Below, one piece after another: positions 8,327 through 15,810 of a stretch of DNA of 21,515 nt. The position numbers and the translations under genes are program-made. How positions within the stretch are numbered: the first letter of the stretch is position 1; each line of letters begins with the position of its first letter. The notes under the pieces are model-generated. The model worked only from the letters and a program-made list of their open reading frames with translations, was not told the DNA's origin and ran no database searches. Source of the stretch: JAQIBY01 sp964407055 (lineage in GTDB: Bacteria > Bacteroidota > Bacteroidia > Bacteroidales > ML635J-15); the NCBI GenBank assembly GCA_964407055.1, contig CAYOUD010000030.1, positions 1-21,515 on the forward strand. The letters are read 5' to 3'.

Positions 8327-9721
8327 ATGAGCGAAAAACAAAAAACAATCGCAAAACCTGTAAGCCTTTCAGGCGTTGGGTTGCATACAGGAGATGCTGT
8401 AACACTAACAATTAAACCGGCACCGATAAATCATTGGTATAAATTCCGTCGAATTGACTTGGACGGGCATCCAATGATTGATGCTATTGCAGATAATGTA
8501 ACTGACACATCTCGCGGAACAACAATTGCAAAGGGTAATGCAAGTGTAAGTACTGCGGAACACTTGCTGGCAGCAGTATATGGCTTAGGTCTTGACAATT
8601 TGCTTTTTGAAATAGACGGTCCGGAAGTTCCCATTCTTGACGGAAGCTCAAAACATTGGGTTGACAATATACTTAAAGCCGGCATTGTTGAACAAGAAGC
8701 AGATCGTTTTGAATTTAAATTCAAAGAAAAGCACGAGCTAAATATTGAAGATAAAAACATTCAGATTACGCTATACCCTGAGGACAAATTCACCATTAAT
8801 GTGCTTGTTGATTATAAATCGACTCAGCTTGTTAATCAGTTCGCCACTTTAAATGATATGAATGAATTTGTCGAACATTTTGCACCATGCAGAACCTTTG
8901 CCTTTCTTAGTGAACTAGAACCACTGTTTAAATCCGGACTAATCAAAGGCGGCGACTTAGAAAATGCCATCGTTATGGTTGACAAAGCCTATACGAAAGA
9001 AGAATTTGATCGGATTAAAGTCTTGTTTGGGAAACCCAATATTGAAATCAAAACTCAAGGAGTACTCAACCACATCGATTTAAAATTCAATAACGAACCA
9101 GCAAGACATAAACTCATTGATATGATTGGTGACCTGGCGCTTGTCGGATACCGTATTACAGGGAATATTATAGGAAAACGCCCCGGACATTATGCAAACA
9201 CAGAATTTGCCAAGATTTTAAGAAAGCATATTGTTAAAGAACTCAAGAAACCAGCAATCCCCGAATACAATCCCGATGTAGCTCCGCTTTTTGATACAAA
9301 CGAAATCAAAAAACGCCTGCCGCACCGGTCTCCGTTCCTCTTTGTGGATAAAGTTTTGAGTTTGACAGAGAAAGAAGTTGTCGGCATTAAAAATGTGACG
9401 CTTGACGAACCATTTTTTGTTGGACATTTTCCGGACGAACCGGTAATGCCAGGCGTTCTGCAAGTTGAAGCCATGGCTCAGGTTGGCGGTATTCTGGTTC
9501 TTGAAACAGTCGATGAACCAAAAAATTATCTAACCTTCTTTTTGAAAATTGATAAAGTGAAATTCAGAAAACAAGTTGTACCAGGCGACACACTGATAAT
9601 GAAATTAACACTTCTGGAACCAATCCGCCGCGGAATCGCGATTATGAAAGGAGAGTCTTTTGTCGGAGAAAAACTTGTGTGCGAAGCCGAATTAACCGCC
9701 CAAATTATAAAACCCAAATAA
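8327..9721 (+). CDS. lpxC/fabZ: Bifunctional LpxC deacetylase / FabZ dehydratase
   Basis: This is a natural fusion of two enzymes, typical of Bacteroidota. Residues 1 to about 305 are LpxC, the zinc-dependent UDP-3-O-acyl-N-acetylglucosamine deacetylase that commits the cell to lipid A synthesis. The zinc ligands His79 (STAEHLLAA), His261 and Asp265 (ARHKLIDMIGDL), the catalytic Glu78 and the late His288 (KRPGHYANTEF) are present. Residues about 325-464 are FabZ, the 3-hydroxyacyl-ACP dehydratase of fatty-acid elongation, with LPHRSPFLFVD (331-341), the catalytic His367 (FFVGHFPDEPVMPG) and Glu381 (QVEAMAQ). Both enzymes draw on 3-hydroxyacyl-ACP, so the fusion could balance lipid A against phospholipid. 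The gene stops one base before lpxA and has a promoter element upstream. Assignment is firm. Confidence 0.97.
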   Translation: MSEKQKTIAKPVSLSGVGLHTGDAVTLTIKPAPINHWYKFRRIDLDGHPMIDAIADNVTDTSRGTTIAKGNASVSTAEHLLAAVYGLGLDNLLFEIDGPEVPILDGSSKHWVDNILKAGIVEQEADRFEFKFKEKHELNIEDKNIQITLYPEDKFTINVLVDYKSTQLVNQFATLNDMNEFVEHFAPCRTFAFLSELEPLFKSGLIKGGDLENAIVMVDKAYTKEEFDRIKVLFGKPNIEIKTQGVLNHIDLKFNNEPARHKLIDMIGDLALVGYRITGNIIGKRPGHYANTEFAKILRKHIVKELKKPAIPEYNPDVAPLFDTNEIKKRLPHRSPFLFVDKVLSLTEKEVVGIKNVTLDEPFFVGHFPDEPVMPGVLQVEAMAQVGGILVLETVDEPKNYLTFFLKIDKVKFRKQVVPGDTLIMKLTLLEPIRRGIAIMKGESFVGEKLVCEAELTAQIIKPK

Positions 9722-9722
9722 C

Positions 9723-10505
9723 ATGAACCAACCCTTATCATACGTTCATCCCAACGCGAAAATTGCAGACAATGTTGTAATTGAGCCATTTGTTACCATC
9801 AGCAAAAATGTTTCTATCGGAGAAGGCACCTGGATTGGTCCAAATGTTACCATCATGGAAAATGTAAAAATTGGTAAAAATTGTAAAGTTTTCCCAGGAG
9901 CCGTTATTGGTGCAATTCCTCAGGACTTAAAGTTTCAAGGAGAAAACACTTTCGTTGAAATTGGTGATAATAATACCATTCGTGAGTTTGTTACCATTAA
10001 CAGAGGAACCGCTGCTCGAAACCGCACAAGCGTAGGCAATAATTGTTTGCTAATGGCATATACGCATATTGCACACGATTGCAAACTTGGGAATAATCTC
10101 ATTATAGCAAATGCAGTACAACTTGCCGGTGAAGTTCAGGTTGACGATTTTGCAATCATTGGCGGAACATCTGCTGTGCATCAGTTTGTGCATATCGGAT
10201 CACATTGTATTATTCAAGGCGGATCAAAAATTGGGAAAGATGTTCCACCTTATACTAAATCAGGACGAGAACCCCTGACATTTAGCGGTGTAAATTCCAT
10301 CGGTTTGCGAAGACGCAATTTTGATAATGACAAAATCAATGAAATTCAGGAAATATACCGGAAATTATATCATAACAGAATGAACCGTTCTCAAGCAATT
10401 GAATACATTGAAGCAGAAATGCCGGCAACAAAAGAACGCGACGAAATTATTTTATTCGTAAGAAATTCCAAACGAGGAATTATCCGCGGATACTTAGACA
10501 AATAA
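9723..10505 (+). CDS. lpxA: Acyl-ACP--UDP-GlcNAc O-acyltransferase LpxA
   Basis: LpxA catalyses the first lipid A step, moving a 3-hydroxyacyl chain from ACP to the 3-OH of UDP-GlcNAc. The 260 residues match the family. Residues about 8-185 are hexapeptide repeats forming the left-handed beta helix. The catalytic histidine is His118 in YTHIAHDCKLG, and AIPQDLKFQGE (64-74) and TINRGTA (91-97) are diagnostic, as is the GKDVPPYTKSGREP turn (171-184). From about 186 the helical C-terminal domain begins with FSGVNSIGLRRRNF. The ATG is one base after the lpxC-fabZ stop, so the two are almost certainly translated from one message. Order in the cell is LpxA, LpxC, LpxD, although the gene order here is D, C-FabZ, A. 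Assignment is firm. Confidence 0.97.
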   Translation: MNQPLSYVHPNAKIADNVVIEPFVTISKNVSIGEGTWIGPNVTIMENVKIGKNCKVFPGAVIGAIPQDLKFQGENTFVEIGDNNTIREFVTINRGTAARNRTSVGNNCLLMAYTHIAHDCKLGNNLIIANAVQLAGEVQVDDFAIIGGTSAVHQFVHIGSHCIIQGGSKIGKDVPPYTKSGREPLTFSGVNSIGLRRRNFDNDKINEIQEIYRKLYHNRMNRSQAIEYIEAEMPATKERDEIILFVRNSKRGIIRGYLDK

Positions 10506-10555
10506 TTATTTCTTATAAACTTTGATTAAATTGCAGAGTATTTAAACCAAACACT

Positions 10556-11353
10556 ATGCAATACACCGGAAATATCCTGAAAATGGAAACTGATTTTGCC
10601 AAACCCGTGCAATACTATTTGCATATAGGGCAGGAGAAAATCCATATGAATGAACTCATCGGCAGAAAAATCCATTTTAAATTTCTCAACGAGATTAATT
10701 GCATTGCTTGCGGCGCAAAAACAAATAAATCTTTCCATCAGGGATATTGCTACAGTTGTTTTACGAGTCTGCCGCAAACCGATGTCGGAATTTTGCATCC
10801 TGAAAAAGACCGTTCGCATGAAGGCATTTCCAGAGATATGAATTGGGCTAAAGAAAATACATTAGTGGATCAATATGTCTATCTCGCAATAACGAGCAAC
10901 CTGAAAGTTGGTGTTACCAGAGCGAAACAAGTTCCTACACGCTGGATTGATCAGGGAGCTTCCAAAGCCATCCGCTTTGCGAAAACGCCTTACCGTAAAC
11001 TTGCCGGAGATATTGAAGTGTTCCTTAAAGCTCAGGTATCAGATAAAACACAATGGAAACAAATGCTTTTATCGGAAGCTTCAGGCATTGACCTAAAAGC
11101 AGAAAAAAAACGACTGGTTTCCCTCCTGCCTGATGAACTTTCACAATATGTAACAATGGATAACCGTGTTACTGAAATAATCTATCCGGGAAACTATGCA
11201 TTTGATAAAATTTACCAGCAACATTTTGACGATTCCGAGGAAATCTCCGGAAACTTAATTGCAATTCGCGGACAATATCTAATTTTCAGGCAAGGATTTG
11301 CCACCAATATTCGTCGCCATAATGGGTATAAAATTGAAATGAAAATTGACTAG
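10556..11353 (+). CDS. DUF2797 zinc-binding protein
   Basis: This is a 265-residue cytoplasmic protein that I recognise as the DUF2797 family, whose function is not known to me. A four-cysteine zinc site is clear: Cys49 and Cys52 (CIAC) with Cys65 and Cys68 (CYSC). The middle contains the most conserved block of the family: VYLAITSNLKVGVTR (about 108-122), then RWIDQGASKAI (129-139) and LAGDIE ending at Glu154. The order of a tyrosine, a VGVTR turn, an arginine and a late glutamate resembles a GIY-YIG nuclease core; this is my inference. The stop is three bases before the recX reading frame, so the two form an operon and a DNA-related role is plausible. A 50-base gap without a clear promoter separates it from lpxA. 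Confidence 0.85.
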   Translation: MQYTGNILKMETDFAKPVQYYLHIGQEKIHMNELIGRKIHFKFLNEINCIACGAKTNKSFHQGYCYSCFTSLPQTDVGILHPEKDRSHEGISRDMNWAKENTLVDQYVYLAITSNLKVGVTRAKQVPTRWIDQGASKAIRFAKTPYRKLAGDIEVFLKAQVSDKTQWKQMLLSEASGIDLKAEKKRLVSLLPDELSQYVTMDNRVTEIIYPGNYAFDKIYQQHFDDSEEISGNLIAIRGQYLIFRQGFATNIRRHNGYKIEMKID

Positions 11354-11355
11354 TT

Positions 11356-11817
11356 TTGGAAACATCCCAACTTGAAACAATGCTCGAAAAAGCCAGGCGC
11401 TATTGTCTGCGTGGAGAAAAATGCCGGAATGATTTACAAAAAAAACTATTCCAATGGCAAATTCCCTCCCAATTGCACGAAACCATCATTAACACAATGA
11501 TTGACGAGCGTTTTATTGATGAATCACGATTTGCCCGAAGTTTTGTAAACGACAAGTGCTACTTATCAAAATGGGGAAAAATAAAAATTCGCTATGCATT
11601 ATCCGGAAAGCAAATTCCGGTAGCACTTATCAATAAAGCCTTAACTGAAATTGACATGAATAAATACCGAAACATTTTACAGGAGCTTGCCGAAAACAAA
11701 CAAAAACAAATTGCCAAAAAAGAATCTGACCCATGGATTACAAAACAAAAGTGCTTTGCCTTTTTGGCACAACGAGGGTTTGAATCGGATGAAATAGCTA
11801 AAATTCTATCAGACTAA
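11356..11817 (+). CDS. recX: Regulatory protein RecX
   Basis: RecX binds RecA filaments and limits their growth, modulating homologous recombination. The 153 residues fit the family: a helical protein of tandem three-helix units with the signature ARRYCLRGEKCRNDLQKKL near the N-terminus, then IDERFIDESRFARSFVNDK (about 48-67), and KIRYALSGKQIP following. The coordinate given uses a TTG start three bases after the DUF2797 stop; an ATG at 11380 would give a protein eight residues shorter, and either could be used since the conserved region begins after both. No recA is in the window. Linkage to DUF2797 is close enough for co-translation. Confidence in the family is good, in the start moderate. 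Confidence 0.85.
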   Translation: METSQLETMLEKARRYCLRGEKCRNDLQKKLFQWQIPSQLHETIINTMIDERFIDESRFARSFVNDKCYLSKWGKIKIRYALSGKQIPVALINKALTEIDMNKYRNILQELAENKQKQIAKKESDPWITKQKCFAFLAQRGFESDEIAKILSD

Positions 11818-11867
11818 TTTATACCACATCTAAATTGTGAGTTATAAAAAGAAACACATTTCTACTA

Positions 11868-11898
11868 CTTGCCAAATTTCATCCAAATCGTATCTTTG
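11868..11898 (+). promoter_or_regulatory. Promoter of the amino-acid permease gene
   Basis: A -7 element TATCTTTG (11891-11898) matches TAnnTTTG, and a TTG ending at 11871 stands 19 bases upstream, the standard spacing for the Bacteroidota -33/-7 pair. The predicted leader to the permease ATG is about 35 bases. This is the best-formed promoter in the window. Confidence 0.6.
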
Positions 11899-11939
11899 GC
11901 ATTCATTTATTGCGAAGCGAGTAGTTTAAATCGTGTGGA

Positions 11940-13283
11940 ATGAATAAACAAAATCTATACAAAATAGGACTGTCAACTGCAATTGCTGTGGTTGTTGCAA
12001 ATATGGTAGGGACGGGCGTTTTTACCAGTCTCGGATATCAGGTCATCGACCTTAAGTATGGCTTTACAATTGTCATGCTATGGGTAGTTGGCGGAATGCT
12101 TGCGCTTTTTGGCAGTTTTGCATACGGCGAGCTTGGCGCAAGTTTGCCCCGAAACGGTGGCGAATACAATTTTCTCTCCCGGATTTATCACCCGTTACTG
12201 GGATTTCTTGCAGGTTGGGTATCAATTATGATTGGATTTGCGGCCCCTATTGCAGCAGCAGCATTAGCTATGGGAGACTACTCAATTGGCATGCTGGGCG
12301 GCGAAGACCCGAATCAAATCAAAGAAAAAATCATTGCGATTAGTGTTTCCATCATAATATCCGCAATTCATCTTCAAAATTTACGGGCAATATCACGCTT
12401 TCAGAAGTTTTTTACCATTTTCAAAATTATTCTAATCATTGTACTGATTATTTTAGGATTTGCCTTAACAGATGGTTCTCAAATCAGCTTTGCTCCAACC
12501 AAACAGAGCATCAACGACATGTTTACCATGGCATTTGCCGGCAGTTTGGTGTGGGTTATGTTGGCATATTCGGGATGGAATGCTGCAGCTTACATTGTTG
12601 ACGACATGAAAAATCCGGGGAAAAACCTACCAAAATCATTATTCATTGGAACAGCGCTGGTAGCAGTACTTTACGTTTTACTAAATATGATGTTTCTTTA
12701 TGTCGCTCCGATTCAAGAACTTGTTCTACAGAAAGATGTCGGGAACATTGCAGCACAAAATATATTCGGACATACGGGAGCAGCCATAGTTTCCGGATTA
12801 ATTGCCTTTGCACTTATTTCAGCAATCAGTTCCATGATTTGGGCAGGTCCACGGGTGAGTGCCGCAATTGGCGAAGATATGCACCTGTTTAAATTCCTAA
12901 ACACAAGAAACAAAAATAAAGTGCCTTACATTGCCATTCTCTTTCAACTTGGACTTATCATTCCGATGATTCTTTTTGTTTCGTTTGGCGATTTGATTGA
13001 GTTTACATCCGTATTATTAAGTGTTTTCTCCTTTCTGGCAGTGCTTGGTGTTTTTGTACTTCGCATCCGGGAACCAAAACTAAAACGTCCGTATAAAGCC
13101 TGGGGATACCCAGTAACACCAGCAATATATTTAATCCTTACCGGCTGGATGATTGTCTTTTTCCTGAAAATGAAACCAGGCATTCTTCTTGCTATTTTAC
13201 TGACACTGATTGCAGGAGCAGTCGTGTATTATATCAGTTTTAAACTAAACAAACGAATTAATAATTCAACGAACAAATCATGA
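11940..13283 (+). CDS. APC-family amino-acid permease
   Basis: This is a 447-residue inner-membrane protein of the amino acid-polyamine-organocation superfamily. About twelve hydrophobic membrane segments can be traced, beginning with the substrate-binding helix and its signature VVANMVGTGVFTSLG (about 17-31), an unwound glycine-rich stretch found in all APC carriers. LPRNGGEYNFLSRIYHPLLGF in the third segment region, and the YSGWNAAAYIVDDMKNPGKNLP block (residues near 203-224), are typical of amino-acid carriers of the LAT/YjeH sort. The substrate cannot be read from sequence. Its own promoter lies upstream. The TGA stop overlaps the ATG of a lipoprotein reading frame (ATGA), so the two were probably co-translated, though the lipoprotein gene is now broken. 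Confidence 0.9.
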   Translation: MNKQNLYKIGLSTAIAVVVANMVGTGVFTSLGYQVIDLKYGFTIVMLWVVGGMLALFGSFAYGELGASLPRNGGEYNFLSRIYHPLLGFLAGWVSIMIGFAAPIAAAALAMGDYSIGMLGGEDPNQIKEKIIAISVSIIISAIHLQNLRAISRFQKFFTIFKIILIIVLIILGFALTDGSQISFAPTKQSINDMFTMAFAGSLVWVMLAYSGWNAAAYIVDDMKNPGKNLPKSLFIGTALVAVLYVLLNMMFLYVAPIQELVLQKDVGNIAAQNIFGHTGAAIVSGLIAFALISAISSMIWAGPRVSAAIGEDMHLFKFLNTRNKNKVPYIAILFQLGLIIPMILFVSFGDLIEFTSVLLSVFSFLAVLGVFVLRIREPKLKRPYKAWGYPVTPAIYLILTGWMIVFFLKMKPGILLAILLTLIAGAVVYYISFKLNKRINNSTNKS

Positions 13284-13414
13284 AGCAATTAATAATTTTA
13301 ATCATGGGCACTGTGCTTGCAGTGTCATGTACGTCTCAGGAAAAACTTAAATTATGACAATCCTAAAAATATATTTTATAAATTTGTAAATAAGAAAGTT
13401 GCATTTGCTGGTTG
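13280..13414 (+). pseudogene. 5' part of a frameshifted lipoprotein gene
   Basis: The ATG at 13280 overlaps the permease stop (ATGA) and opens a 25-codon frame that ends at TGA 13355-13357. It encodes a classical lipoprotein signal peptide with lipobox LAVSC (Cys17). One base later in phase, the frame continues without a stop from about 13341 to 13412 with protein-like text (NLNYDNPKN, then YKFVNKKVAFAG), ending at TGA 13413. One more base shift joins it to the frame of the downstream ORF at GAA 13414 (ESTKDSS). Two extra bases, one probably in the A-run 13341-13345 and one in the TT at 13412-13413, would restore a single gene of 402 codons ending at 14490. Either the gene is decayed or the sequence carries two insertion errors. 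The 25-residue product alone is unlikely to be functional. Confidence 0.7.
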
Positions 13415-14490
13415 AATCTACGAAGGACTCATCCACCACAGAAACAACGGAAAGTATCCACAATAAAATAGCGCAGCACCTTAGCGGGACTGCCTTTTAT
13501 TATGAAACTGATTCTATCGGAATCTCCGAAACAAAATGGGATAACTACGCCAAAACAATCAGTGACAACTGGGATTTGATTGAGGAAAAACGGCTCCAAC
13601 CAATGCGTGAATGGGAATCTGATTACTTTCATAATGAAATTAATGATAGTCTTGGACTACTATATGCCTTTTCAGGTCCGGATTTTCTGCACGCTTACAC
13701 GCTGTTTCCGAATGCAGAGGAATATATTTTTCTTGCAAACGAAAAAATCGGGCAAATGCCAGATTTTGAAACCATGACAGAAACTGAACAAATAAGCTAT
13801 CTTCATAATATTGATTATTTTTTGCGTGACATTTACAAACGCTCCTACTTTATAACAAAAAACATGTTGACAGACATTGGAGGTAAAAAGGTAGAAGGCG
13901 TTTTGCCGGTTTTTTACGTGTTTTTGTCACGAACAAATCATGAAATTTTGGATGTTGAAGCCATTAAATCACAGGATGACGGCAGCATATATGTCTATCC
14001 CGATTCAATCAATATTCCTAACAATCAATACCGTGGCGTAAGATTCTATTTCCGCAAAAACGGAGAGGAACAAATCAAAGAACTCACGTATTTTTACTGC
14101 AACATTTCCGATGATGGTTTAGTGAAAAATCCCGAAATGAAAGCCTATTTAGAAGGCCTAGATGAAATGAATGGCTTTGTAAAATCCGCATCCTACCTGA
14201 TGCACTACCGCACTTTTAGTACAATTCGCAATCTTTTACTGGAAAAAGCTCAAGCACTTTTTCAGGATGACACCGGAATCCCGTTCAAATATTTTGATAA
14301 GACTAAGTGCAATTTCATCCTTTTTGGTAAATACGAAAAACCCATTTCTGATTTCAGCGAAAATCTGACCCAAGAAGACTTAAAACAAGCCTATAGCAAT
14401 AAAGACTATGAGCATCAGGAATTACCATTTTCTTTGGGATATCACTGGCACACAAAAAATCAGAATTATATGTTAATTCGAAAAAATTAA
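13399..14490 (+). CDS. Body of the frameshifted lipoprotein, unknown function
   Basis: This open frame of 363 codons has no good start: the first possible is TTG 13399, and the first internal ATG comes late (codon 69, at about 13603). It lacks a signal peptide, yet reads as the mature part of the lipoprotein begun at 13280. I do not recognise the family. The protein begins with a serine/threonine-rich linker (ESTKDSSTTETTES) and continues with an acidic, aromatic-rich helical region (about 60-175), then strands around DDGSIYVYP and RGVRFYFRKNGEEQIKELT, and ends with GYHWHTKNQNYMLIRKN. There are no obvious catalytic motifs and only one cysteine besides those in YFYC. Codon use resembles the neighbours, so decay, if real, is recent. 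The gene would lie in an operon with the amino-acid permease. Confidence 0.7.
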   Translation: MHLLVESTKDSSTTETTESIHNKIAQHLSGTAFYYETDSIGISETKWDNYAKTISDNWDLIEEKRLQPMREWESDYFHNEINDSLGLLYAFSGPDFLHAYTLFPNAEEYIFLANEKIGQMPDFETMTETEQISYLHNIDYFLRDIYKRSYFITKNMLTDIGGKKVEGVLPVFYVFLSRTNHEILDVEAIKSQDDGSIYVYPDSINIPNNQYRGVRFYFRKNGEEQIKELTYFYCNISDDGLVKNPEMKAYLEGLDEMNGFVKSASYLMHYRTFSTIRNLLLEKAQALFQDDTGIPFKYFDKTKCNFILFGKYEKPISDFSENLTQEDLKQAYSNKDYEHQELPFSLGYHWHTKNQNYMLIRKN

Positions 14491-14614
14491 GGACAAACAT
14501 TCACACTGAGTGATTGTGATGGGCATTACCACAGGCATTTGAAGGCTCAATATACAAAAATCTAATAAATGGGAAATGCCCTTTTTCAAAATTTTCTTGC
14601 GATATTTATTTGTC

Positions 14615-14622
14615 TATCTTTG
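14615..14622 (+). promoter_or_regulatory. -7 promoter element of the acyltransferase gene
   Basis: TATCTTTG matches TAnnTTTG and lies 26 bases before ATG 14648. Because it sits inside the longest possible reading frame of the acyltransferase, it supports the later start. A TTG at 14597-14599 is a possible but closely spaced -33 element. Confidence 0.5.
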
Positions 14623-14647
14623 TATGCAAAGTTTCACCAGCAAAATT

Positions 14648-15796
14648 ATGGCAACTCCACAAAACACATCAAAACGTGTTTACTTTCCATATTTGGATGT
14701 CGTTCGGTTTATTGCGGCATTTATGATTATCATTTACCACGGTTATGAAGCCTGGCGAGGTTGGTTTGGCGAAATTGGGATTTTATCCGGGGGGACATAT
14801 ACCACACTTTCTCCGGGAGGAAAATTAATTCATCAAATGTTAAAAAACTTTGAGATTGGCGTTGATATCTTTTTTCTTCTAAGTGGATTTTTGATTACTT
14901 ATATCCTGATTAAAGAAAAAGAACGATTCGGAAAAATCAATATTTTTAATTTTATCGTCCGCCGGACATTACGAATTTGGCCTTTGTATTTTTTATTGAT
15001 TGCGATTGCACCCTTTATTGTTTCATGGGTTAACGCAGATACCCCAAATTATCTGGCGAACATCCTTTTTGTAAATAATTTTCATGCAATAAATACTACA
15101 AAATGGGCATACCCATTTGCACATTTCTGGTCAATTTGCATTGAGGAGCATTTCTACCTAGTGTGGCCTTTTATTATTGCATTTGTTCCGACCAAACATC
15201 TGATGAAGATCTTTATCAGCTTAATCATAATTAGCATCGCTTTCCGGATGTACACGGTTATGTCAATGGACAAGCCTTGGTTTACATTATACCTACATAC
15301 TGTATCGAGAATGGATGTGCTAATTATCGGAGCAATTGGAGCATATTATTATGCCAAAAAACCTTTTGAAATAAATTTAAGCCGGTATTTTAGGATTTTG
15401 CTGTGGGTTGTATTGATTAGTGTCTTTTGTCTTGAACCTGTTGTCAACTGGGGATCAGTCTTTCTTGGCGGCTTTAAAAAATTCTTCTACATTGCAATTA
15501 TCAGCATGCTTTTATTGGATTATAATTTTAATGCGAAATTCCGCCATATACTAAAGCCGAACAGCATTTTCCACTATTTTGGGAAAATATCTTACGGAAT
15601 TTATATGTATGGAAATATCTTATTGCTTATCATCATGAAAAAAATGATGATGAAATGGGAGATTGATAACCTTTATATATACATGCTTCTGCTCACCGGT
15701 TTAACACTTATTATTCCGGCAATTAGTTATGAACTGATTGAACGACCTATTCTCAAACTGAAACGTAAGTTTGCAATGATTAAAACCCAACGATAA
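14648..15796 (+). CDS. Acyltransferase-3 family membrane protein (OafA/YrhL-like)
   Basis: This integral membrane acyltransferase has about ten hydrophobic segments, the architecture of family 3 acyltransferases that O-acetylate or otherwise acylate cell-surface sugars or exported polymers. The hallmark N-terminal block YFPYLDVVRFIAAFMIIIYH contains the conserved RF and the histidine of the first helix, followed by IGVDIFFLLSGFLIT, RRTLRIWPLYF and HFWSICIEEHFYLVWPF, all diagnostic. No periplasmic SGNH hydrolase domain is fused, since the protein ends after the last segment at about 382 residues. I chose ATG 14648; a longer frame from 14576 would add 24 residues but overlaps the promoter element. 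The gene is convergent with the endonuclease gene, only 14 bases apart at their ends. Acceptor is unknown. Confidence 0.9.
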   Translation: MATPQNTSKRVYFPYLDVVRFIAAFMIIIYHGYEAWRGWFGEIGILSGGTYTTLSPGGKLIHQMLKNFEIGVDIFFLLSGFLITYILIKEKERFGKINIFNFIVRRTLRIWPLYFLLIAIAPFIVSWVNADTPNYLANILFVNNFHAINTTKWAYPFAHFWSICIEEHFYLVWPFIIAFVPTKHLMKIFISLIIISIAFRMYTVMSMDKPWFTLYLHTVSRMDVLIIGAIGAYYYAKKPFEINLSRYFRILLWVVLISVFCLEPVVNWGSVFLGGFKKFFYIAIISMLLLDYNFNAKFRHILKPNSIFHYFGKISYGIYMYGNILLLIIMKKMMMKWEIDNLYIYMLLLTGLTLIIPAISYELIERPILKLKRKFAMIKTQR

Positions 15797-15810
15797 GTTC
15801 TGTTAATCTT

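Noticed and set aside
11818..11848. AT-rich hairpin after recX
   Set aside because: About eleven pairs with two bulges but no T-run on either strand; too weak to call a terminator.
13280..13357. A stand-alone 25-residue lipoprotein (entericidin-like)
   Set aside because: Only nine residues would follow the lipid-modified cysteine side, and the adjacent phases restore a much longer gene, so a broken gene is the simpler reading.
13379..13386. TAAATTTG, a match to the -7 promoter consensus
   Set aside because: It lies inside the reconstructed lipoprotein frame, no -33 element is at the right distance, and AT-rich text gives such matches by chance.
14520..14585. GGGCATT (14520-14526) and AATGCCC (14575-14581) followed by a T-run, as a terminator
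   Set aside because: The arms are seven bases and the loop is about 48 bases, too long for a convincing intrinsic terminator.
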